A stretch of DNA of 64,000 nt, from assembly GCF_021729135.1 (NCBI RefSeq), contig NZ_JAJTWW010000001.1:434001-498000 (forward strand), read 5' to 3'. The translations under genes were made by a program, and so were the position numbers. This DNA comes from Brevibacterium daeguense. Its GTDB lineage: Bacteria > Actinomycetota > Actinomycetes > Actinomycetales > Brevibacteriaceae. Of this stretch, positions 58,517-64,000 are shown in pieces. The notes beneath the pieces are model-generated. The model worked only from the letters and a program-made list of their open reading frames with translations. It was not told the DNA's origin and ran no database searches. Each line of letters starts with the position of its first letter. Positions within the stretch are counted from its first letter, which is position 1.

Positions 58517-59842
58517 ATGACTGAGCACACTTCACGCAGACAAGTCCGTCCCGTCGTCGAGAACGCCGACGGGACCACTTCGAGCACCCCGCAGCGCGAT
58601 GGTCGTCCGCTGCTCAACTTCGGCTCACGCCGGGTCACTCAGCCGCCTGCTCACCTGGCGGACATGTCGATGACCGAGCGGATCGCCGCGGTCGAGGAGA
58701 TGGGACTGCCCGGGTTCCGCGCCAAGCAGCTGTCCACGCACTACTTCGTCCACCACACTGTCGACCCGGAGCAGATGACCGATCTGCCCAAGGATCGGCG
58801 CGCGGAGCTGACGGAGAAGTTCTTCCCGCCGCTGCTCCGCGAGGTCCGGCGGCTGAAGAGCGGCGAGGGTGACACCATCAAGTTCCTGTGGCGGCTGTTC
58901 GACGGCGCGCTCGTCGAATCGGTGCTCATGCGCTACCGCAATCGGATCACACTGTGCGTGTCCTCGCAGTGCGGCTGCGGAATGAACTGCCCGTTCTGCG
59001 CCACCGGCCAGCAGGGGCTGACCCGCAACATGTCGACGGCGGAGATCGTCGAGCAGGTGATCCGCGCCAACCAGGCCATCGCGGCCGGAGAACTCGCCGC
59101 GACCAGTGGGCAGGACACGGACATGCTCGGCAATCCCACTGCCGGAGTCGGCTCCGAGGCCGATGAGGAGCAGGGTCTCCCACCCGCCGGCGCAGTTCCC
59201 GGTCCCGCATCAGCCGGAGCCGGGGCAGGCGCCTCGGCTCCGGCCGAACGCGTCACCAACATCGTCTTCATGGGGATGGGGGAGCCGCTGGCCAACTACC
59301 GGCGAGTGATGAATGCGGTGCGTCGCTTCGTCGCCCCCGCCCCGGAGGGATTGGGTATGTCCGCCCGCCGGATCACGATCTCGACAGTGGGGCTGGTGCC
59401 GGGGATCAACAAGCTCTCCGCGGAGGACATCCCGGTCACCTTCGCGCTTAGCCTGCACGCCCCCGATGACGGCCTGCGCGACGAGATGATCCCGGTCAAC
59501 ACCCGCTGGAAGGCCGACGAGGCGATCGACGCCGCCTACAACTACTACCGGACCACCGGGCGCCGGGTGAGCATCGAATACGCGCTCATCAAGGACATGA
59601 ATGATCATGCCTGGCGCGCGGACCTGCTCGCCAAGAAGCTCAACGCGCGTGGTCGGGGCTGGGCGCACGTCAATCCGATTCCGCTCAACCCCACTCCGGG
59701 TTCCGTGTGGACCGCCTCCGATCCCGGGGTGGCGGCGGAGTTCGTGCGTCGCCTGCGGGACGCCGGAGTTCCCACGACCATCCGCGACACGCGTGGCAAG
59801 GACATTGACGGGGCGTGCGGCCAGCTGGCCGCCGCCGAGTGA
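58517..59842 (+). CDS. rlmN: 23S rRNA/tRNA adenine C2-methyltransferase
   Basis: 441 residues. Radical SAM enzyme with cluster Cys154, Cys158 and Cys161 (CGMNCPFC) and FMGMGEP. It carries a Gly/Ala-rich insert of about 60 residues (188-249) just before FMGMGEP, longer than the usual enzyme. ATG start. The DivIVA-repeat gene begins at the stop. Confidence 0.93.
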   Translation: MTEHTSRRQVRPVVENADGTTSSTPQRDGRPLLNFGSRRVTQPPAHLADMSMTERIAAVEEMGLPGFRAKQLSTHYFVHHTVDPEQMTDLPKDRRAELTEKFFPPLLREVRRLKSGEGDTIKFLWRLFDGALVESVLMRYRNRITLCVSSQCGCGMNCPFCATGQQGLTRNMSTAEIVEQVIRANQAIAAGELAATSGQDTDMLGNPTAGVGSEADEEQGLPPAGAVPGPASAGAGAGASAPAERVTNIVFMGMGEPLANYRRVMNAVRRFVAPAPEGLGMSARRITISTVGLVPGINKLSAEDIPVTFALSLHAPDDGLRDEMIPVNTRWKADEAIDAAYNYYRTTGRRVSIEYALIKDMNDHAWRADLLAKKLNARGRGWAHVNPIPLNPTPGSVWTASDPGVAAEFVRRLRDAGVPTTIRDTRGKDIDGACGQLAAAE

Positions 59843-59868
59843 GTGAGAACCCCGAGGAGAACACGACC

Positions 59869-60426
59869 GTGGACACCAACTTCCCCAGGATGTCGGGCTG
59901 GAAGACCGGCTACGATCCTGTTCAGGTGGACAGCTTCTTCAAGCGCGCACGAGAGTCTTTCGAGCGCGAGGCGCCCCAGCCCGGAGACCTCGATGCGCGC
60001 GCGGTCCGCACCGTCGGCTTCGATCTGGTGCGCAAGGGCTATCACGTGGGCGTCGTCGATGCCGCCCTCGACCGGCTCGAAGACGCGTTCGCCAAGCGGT
60101 CGCGCGATCGGCTGATCGCCAAGGCCGGCAAGGATTCCTGGGTGCAGGAGCTGACCCGAGCGGCCAGCTCGCTGCGCGGCCGCCTCACCCGACCGGCCGG
60201 GGAGCGGTTCAACCACGCGGCCAAGGGTGAGATCGGCTACGACATCGAAGAGGTCGACGCGCTCTGCGATCGCATCAGCGGGTACTTCACGCAGGGCGAG
60301 GCGATGAGTGTCGACGAGGTCCGCCGCGTGCTGTTCCGCGTCCGCAAGGGCGAGCGAGCCTACGACGAGGATCAGGTCGACGCGTTCATCGACCGGGTGG
60401 TCGAGGTCATGGCCAGTGTCGACTGA
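59869..60426 (+). CDS. DivIVA-repeat protein
   Basis: 185 residues. Three segments resemble the short DivIVA N-terminal motif: GYDPVQVDSFFKRARESFE, IGYDIEEVDALCDRISGYF and RAYDEDQVDAFIDRVVEVM. It has no long coiled coil, unlike DivIVA/Wag31 itself. Likely polar or division-site peripheral protein, function unknown. GTG at 59869 has GAGGAG upstream; an earlier GTG at 59839 overlapping the rlmN stop is possible. Confidence 0.75.
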   Translation: MDTNFPRMSGWKTGYDPVQVDSFFKRARESFEREAPQPGDLDARAVRTVGFDLVRKGYHVGVVDAALDRLEDAFAKRSRDRLIAKAGKDSWVQELTRAASSLRGRLTRPAGERFNHAAKGEIGYDIEEVDALCDRISGYFTQGEAMSVDEVRRVLFRVRKGERAYDEDQVDAFIDRVVEVMASVD

Positions 60427-61033
60427 ACCGCGCTGGTTCGCGCGCCCGGGCGTGCTCGACCCCGACCATCCCGGCACGCTCAACCCGGTCTACGAGGTGC
60501 TCGACTACCCGATCGTGCTCGGTCGGGCGGACGAGACCTGCATGACCGCGGAGGCCTCCGCCGGGGCCGCACCTGCGGAGCTGAGCTACGAGACCGTGCT
60601 CGAACGGGTGGCCAAGCTCGCAGGTGTGCTGCGCCTGCTGGACGTGAGGCCGGGAGTCCCGGTGCGGATCGGCTCCGACGTCCCCGCGCTGCCCGCCCGG
60701 CTCGCCCGGCTGGCCGTGATCCGGATCGGCGGGCTGCTCGTGGAGGATCCCGCAGCCGAGGCGCGCGTCGCCTTCTCGGCAGCCGAGGACGAGCCGACCC
60801 GAGACGTGCATCAGGCGTTCAGCAAGCCGGTTCGCAGGCTTCCCAGCTATTACGAGGGTGTGCAGATCGCCACGGCGGAGAGATCCGTTGCCTTGGATCC
60901 GGTGGTGCGGGACCCGCGCATCGAACCCGGCGCGGCAGCTCAGCTTCCGGCCGATCTCGTCGTGATCCGGCGTGCCGACGGCACCGAGGTCACCGCGCGC
61001 GAGCTGATCGGCGAGCTCGACCTGCACAGCTGA
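60416..61033 (+). CDS. Truncated acyl-CoA-synthetase-like protein
   Basis: 205 residues. Resembles only the N-terminal part of acetyl/propionyl-CoA synthetases (NPVYEVLDYPIVLGRADETC, ARLAVIRIGGLLVEDPAAEARVAF). The glycine-rich adenylate motif and the catalytic lysine region are absent, so it cannot form an acyl-adenylate alone. GTG start overlaps the DivIVA-repeat gene by 11 bases, so it is translated with it. Either a repurposed domain or a decaying gene; the intact reading frame favours the first. Confidence 0.55.
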   Translation: MSTEPRWFARPGVLDPDHPGTLNPVYEVLDYPIVLGRADETCMTAEASAGAAPAELSYETVLERVAKLAGVLRLLDVRPGVPVRIGSDVPALPARLARLAVIRIGGLLVEDPAAEARVAFSAAEDEPTRDVHQAFSKPVRRLPSYYEGVQIATAERSVALDPVVRDPRIEPGAAAQLPADLVVIRRADGTEVTARELIGELDLHS

Positions 61034-61076
61034 GCCGGCTCCGGCTCACGCCTCGGGGATGATCCGGTGCCCGTGC

Positions 61077-61592
61077 CTACGGTCGTCTCGCGTCCCAGCC
61101 CAGGGCGCCGCGGACGAAAGCCGCCTGCCCGGCGTGCTGGGCGGCGTCGTCGATGATCGAGACCAGGCGGACGCCCCGGGTGACCGGCGGATCCCAGCTC
61201 TCGTCGATCACCTCGGCGAGGTCCTCCGGCGTCAGCCCGGCCACGCAGTCCTGCACGAACTCGGCAACCTCGTGGAGGTAGCCGAGCAGCACCTCGGGAC
61301 CGGACACGCGAAAGGCCGCGACGTCCTCAGGCGTGTCGCCGAATCCGAAGTCGTCCGCGGGCTTCCCGAACTGCTCGTGCCAGCCCCGCGCGGTCCACAC
61401 CTGCTCGCGTCCGGCCAGCGGCGCGATCTGCACGTCCTGCTCGCGAGCCAGGTGCCACACCAGCCAGGCGATGGAGTTGCTGGTCTCCGTCAGCCTCGCG
61501 TGGAGGGTCTCCTCATCGATGCCGTCGAGCACCATCTCGCAGACCTCGACCGGCCGCGAGAATCCGTCCAGCAGCACTTCGTCGACGTTCAT
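61077..61592 (-). CDS. DinB-family protein
   Basis: 171 residues, four-helix DinB/DUF664 type (mycothiol-dependent isomerase-like fold). Possible metal-binding His near residue 48 (WHLAREQD) and in DDAAQHAGQAAFVRG. Function unknown; such proteins often bind divalent metal. ATG with GAGGAG upstream. Convergent with the preceding gene. Confidence 0.8.
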   Translation of the reverse strand: MNVDEVLLDGFSRPVEVCEMVLDGIDEETLHARLTETSNSIAWLVWHLAREQDVQIAPLAGREQVWTARGWHEQFGKPADDFGFGDTPEDVAAFRVSGPEVLLGYLHEVAEFVQDCVAGLTPEDLAEVIDESWDPPVTRGVRLVSIIDDAAQHAGQAAFVRGALGWDARRP

Positions 61593-61676
61593 CCGATCAG
61601 CTCCTCGATCGCAGGGGGTCATCGGCTCCGGGCACGGGCGGCTTCGGATGTCGCCTGAGCCGGCCCTGAGAACGGC

Positions 61677-61707
61677 GGAAGGACGCAGACCGGGTCCGCG
61701 TCCTTCC
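61677..61707. terminator. Terminator downstream of acyl-CoA dehydrogenase
   Basis: 10-bp arms 61677-61686 and 61698-61707 with an inner GAC/GTC extension; 70 bases after the acyl-CoA dehydrogenase stop on the minus strand. Confidence 0.6.
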
Positions 61708-61777
61708 GACTATCGCACACTCGGCATCGCTGGCCTCGGATGCTCGGCCTCAGAGGTGCGAGTGCACCCGGCTCCGC

Positions 61778-62974
61778 TCAGTTCGCGAAGGCATTGATGC
61801 CGGTGAGCGCCCGGCCCAGCGTGAGCTGGTGCACCTCATGGGTGCCCTCGTAGGTGAGCACGGTCTCCAGGTTGATCGCATGCCGCAGCGGGGAGTACTC
61901 GCTGGTGATGCCGGAGCCGCCGAACAGGGCCCGCAGATCGCGGCAGATGTTCATCGCGGTGTCGACGCCCACCATCTTGCCCAGGCTGATCTGCTCCGGG
62001 CTCACACCGGTGGTGTCCTTGATCTTGCCGATATGGGCGGCCAGCAGGGTGATCGACGAGTACTGGCCGAATGCCTTCGCGATCTTCTGCTGGGTGATCT
62101 GGAAGGACGAGATGGGCCGGTCGAACTGGATGCGGGTGCCGGTGTAGTCGAGTGCCGATTCGATGGCGTCGCGGGCCGCTCCGGTGACGCCGAAGACGAT
62201 GCCATAGCGGGCCTCGGAGAGGCAGGACAGGGGGCCGCGCAGGCCCTTGGCCTTCGGAAGCATCGCGGAGGCCGGCAGGCGGACGTTGTCGAGGACGATC
62301 TCGCCGGTGATCGACGCGCGCAGGGACAGCTTGCGCTTGACGACGGGCACCTCGACGCCGGGGGTGGCGGTGGGAATGACGAAGCCGCGGACGACGTTCC
62401 TGCCCTGGTCGTCGGTCTCCTCGGTCTTGGCCCACACGACCATGACATCGGACACCGGCGAGTTGGTGATCCACATCTTCGCGCCGTTGAGGACCCAGTC
62501 GTCGCCGTCCTTCTTGGCGAAGGTGCGCATCCCGCTCGGGTCGGAGCCGACGTCGGGCTCCGTCAGCCCGAAGCAGCCGATCGCGGTGCCGGCCGCCATC
62601 TGCGGCAGCCATTCCTCCTTCTGCTCCTCCGATCCCCAGTGGTGGATGGCGAACATCGCCAGCGAGCCCTGCACGCTGACCAGCGAGCGCAGCCCGGAGT
62701 CCACGGCTTCGAGCTCGCGGCAGGCCAGACCGTACTGGGTGGCCGAGGCGCCTGGGCACCCGTAGCCCTCCAGGTGCATGCCGAGCACGCCGAGCTCACC
62801 CAGGCCCACAGCCAGCTCGCGAGCAGGAATGGTCCCTTCGAGGTAGTAGTCGCCGATGTGGTCGCGGACATTGTCGTCGAGCCACTTGCGGACGATGCCG
62901 GCCCATTCGAGGTCCTCCTTCGAGAAGACGGAGTCGAGGCCGAGCAGGTCATCGGGAGTCACAGTCTTGCTCAT
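61778..62974 (-). CDS. Acyl-CoA dehydrogenase, glutaryl-CoA dehydrogenase-like
   Basis: 398 residues. FAD-binding acyl-CoA dehydrogenase: [22 protein letters not shown], and the C-terminal [18 protein letters not shown] with catalytic Glu. The last block is typical of the glutaryl-CoA dehydrogenase subgroup. It would oxidise glutaryl-CoA or a similar acyl-CoA, feeding electrons to ETF. ATG chosen at 62974. Divergent from dxr. Confidence 0.85.
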   Translation of the reverse strand: MSKTVTPDDLLGLDSVFSKEDLEWAGIVRKWLDDNVRDHIGDYYLEGTIPARELAVGLGELGVLGMHLEGYGCPGASATQYGLACRELEAVDSGLRSLVSVQGSLAMFAIHHWGSEEQKEEWLPQMAAGTAIGCFGLTEPDVGSDPSGMRTFAKKDGDDWVLNGAKMWITNSPVSDVMVVWAKTEETDDQGRNVVRGFVIPTATPGVEVPVVKRKLSLRASITGEIVLDNVRLPASAMLPKAKGLRGPLSCLSEARYGIVFGVTGAARDAIESALDYTGTRIQFDRPISSFQITQQKIAKAFGQYSSITLLAAHIGKIKDTTGVSPEQISLGKMVGVDTAMNICRDLRALFGGSGITSEYSPLRHAINLETVLTYEGTHEVHQLTLGRALTGINAFAN

Positions 62975-63093
62975 CACAGTTCTTTCACTCGAGGTCGAAG
63001 CGGAACGCGCGCCGCTGTCTGCCGGGACCGGTGCGCGACGGCGTCGGATCAGTGCCGCGGCGCCGTCGGACCTCACCGTACTCTAAGGAAGCG

Positions 63094-64000
63094 GTGACAT
63101 CATCGGTCAGCGTGAGCGTGCGTGAGATCATTGTAATGGGGGCCACAGGCTCGGTCGGCACTCAGGCCGTGGAGGTGGTCCTCGGCAACCCGGAGCTGTT
63201 CTCCGTGACGGGGCTGACCGCCGGGTCGAACCTCGGACTGCTCGCCGAACAGGCGGTGCGCCTCGGCGCCTGTCGGATCGGCCTCGCGCAAGCTCCCGCG
63301 GGCGGTGAGCCGGAGGTGCGCCAGGCGCTGACCGAGGTCGCGCAGCGCCTGGGGCTGCCGGACCGGGTCGAGCAGATCGAGCTCGGACCGGAGGCGGGAG
63401 TCCGCATCGCCGGGACCCCCGCGGACATGGTCCTCAACGCCGTCACCGGAGCCGTCGGACTGCGCTCCACGCTGGCTGCGCTCGACGCCGGCACCGACGT
63501 GGCGCTGGCCAACAAGGAATCGCTCATCGTGGGCGGTCCGCTCGTGCTCGAGGCCGCCGCACGCACCGGAGCACGGCTGATCCCCGTCGACAGCGAGCAC
63601 TCCGCGATCGCCCAGGCCCTGCGAGCCGGCCGCGCCGAGGAGGTCGACAGGCTCGTCATCACCGCCTCGGGCGGGCCGTTCCGGGGCATGCGCCGGGCCG
63701 AGCTCGACGCGGTCACGCCGGCACAGGCGCTCGCCCACCCGACGTGGACCATGGGCTCGGTGATCACGACCAACTCCGCGACCCTGGTCAACAAAGGCCT
63801 CGAGGTCATCGAGGCCCAGCTGCTGTTCGGGGTCGACTACGACCGGATCGACGTCGTCGTCCACCCGCAGTCGCAGATCCACTCCATGGTCCAGTTCGTC
63901 GACGGGTCGACGATCGCCCAGGTCTCCCCGCCCGACATGAAGCTGCCCATCGCCTACGCACTCGGGACCCACGGCGCCGGGGAACCGCGCCGGATCAGCG
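63094..64000 (+). CDS. dxr: 1-deoxy-D-xylulose-5-phosphate reductoisomerase, 3' truncated by window
   Basis: At least 302 codons visible. MEP pathway of isoprenoid synthesis. NADPH motif GATGSVGTQ at about residues 16-24, NKES ([12 protein letters not shown]) and DSEHSA active-site blocks are intact. GTG at 63094 has AAGGAA upstream; later in-frame GTGs at 63112 and 63118 are alternatives. Runs off the right edge; about 85-100 residues are missing. Confidence 0.94.
   Translation, partial: MTSSVSVSVREIIVMGATGSVGTQAVEVVLGNPELFSVTGLTAGSNLGLLAEQAVRLGACRIGLAQAPAGGEPEVRQALTEVAQRLGLPDRVEQIELGPEAGVRIAGTPADMVLNAVTGAVGLRSTLAALDAGTDVALANKESLIVGGPLVLEAAARTGARLIPVDSEHSAIAQALRAGRAEEVDRLVITASGGPFRGMRRAELDAVTPAQALAHPTWTMGSVITTNSATLVNKGLEVIEAQLLFGVDYDRIDVVVHPQSQIHSMVQFVDGSTIAQVSPPDMKLPIAYALGTHGAGEPRRIS

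Noticed and set aside
59605-60483. Long minus-strand frame opposite rlmN and the DivIVA-repeat gene
   Set aside because: No recognisable protein, and it mirrors the codon pattern of the plus-strand genes.

Overview
The window is a continuous piece of a high-GC actinobacterial chromosome. The evidence is the gene order smc-ftsY-amt-glnB-ffh-rpsP-khpA-rimM-trmD-rplS-lepB-rnhB and dprA-xerC-rpsB-tsf-pyrH-frr-cdsA-rlmN-dxr, the presence of DUF3515, DUF2469 and DivIVA-repeat proteins, many GTG/TTG starts, and frequent TANNNT -10 boxes six or seven bases before a start codon. I infer a Micrococcales-type organism, possibly near Brevibacterium; the genus is a guess. No rRNA, tRNA, CRISPR array, insertion sequence or prophage was recognised.

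Layout. 1-10757 (+ strand except one lipoprotein): murA (cut by the window edge), plsC, gpsA, a YbhB/PEBP protein, ddl, a DUF3515 lipoprotein, thiL, a DAK2-domain fatty acid kinase-like protein, recG and rsmD. 10751-13906 (- strand): an Ehu-type ectoine/hydroxyectoine ABC transporter. 14149-18329: coaD, an MFS carrier, DUF177, rpmF, rnc and mutM. 18427-26196: an accessory block with the catechol branch of the beta-ketoadipate pathway (pcaD/catD, catA, catC, catB, catR), a DUF2249-cupin protein, a decayed MFS fragment and a CmtR-type metal sensor with its P-type ATPase. 26435-40519: the smc to DUF2469 core, including the amt-glnB pair and two signal peptidases in tandem. 40745-45797: a second accessory block for polyhydroxyalkanoate (PHA) granules: a small partner protein, a class III-like PHA synthase, acetoacetyl-CoA reductase, a phasin, a second Cys-nucleophile alpha/beta hydrolase with a basic tail, and an XRE regulator. 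45997-51921: yraN, comM, dprA, xerC, an NAD(P)-binding protein and an M23-VanY fusion. 52327-64000: rpsB, tsf, pyrH, frr, cdsA, an FAD-linked oxidase, rlmN, a DivIVA-repeat protein, a truncated acyl-CoA-synthetase-like protein, a DinB-family protein, an acyl-CoA dehydrogenase, and dxr (cut by the window edge).

How it works together. The core genes cover translation, SRP targeting, cell-wall precursors, phospholipid and isoprenoid synthesis. Three accessory inserts (osmolyte uptake, aromatic catabolism plus metal efflux, PHA storage) sit inside an otherwise conserved order. The catechol genes would yield 3-oxoadipate and, after steps encoded elsewhere, acetyl-CoA and succinyl-CoA. The PHA genes could store surplus acetyl-CoA, although no thiolase is present here.

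The most interesting signals are regulatory. They are a family of apparently leaderless promoters, an operator overlapping the -10 box of cmtR, an inverted repeat filling the -35/-10 spacer of the phasin gene, a 17-bp inverted repeat with a competing third arm before rimM, a switch-like three-segment rpsB leader, and a terminator-like hairpin inside the start of the first lepB. All of these were read by eye from the bases and none was tested by folding or database search.
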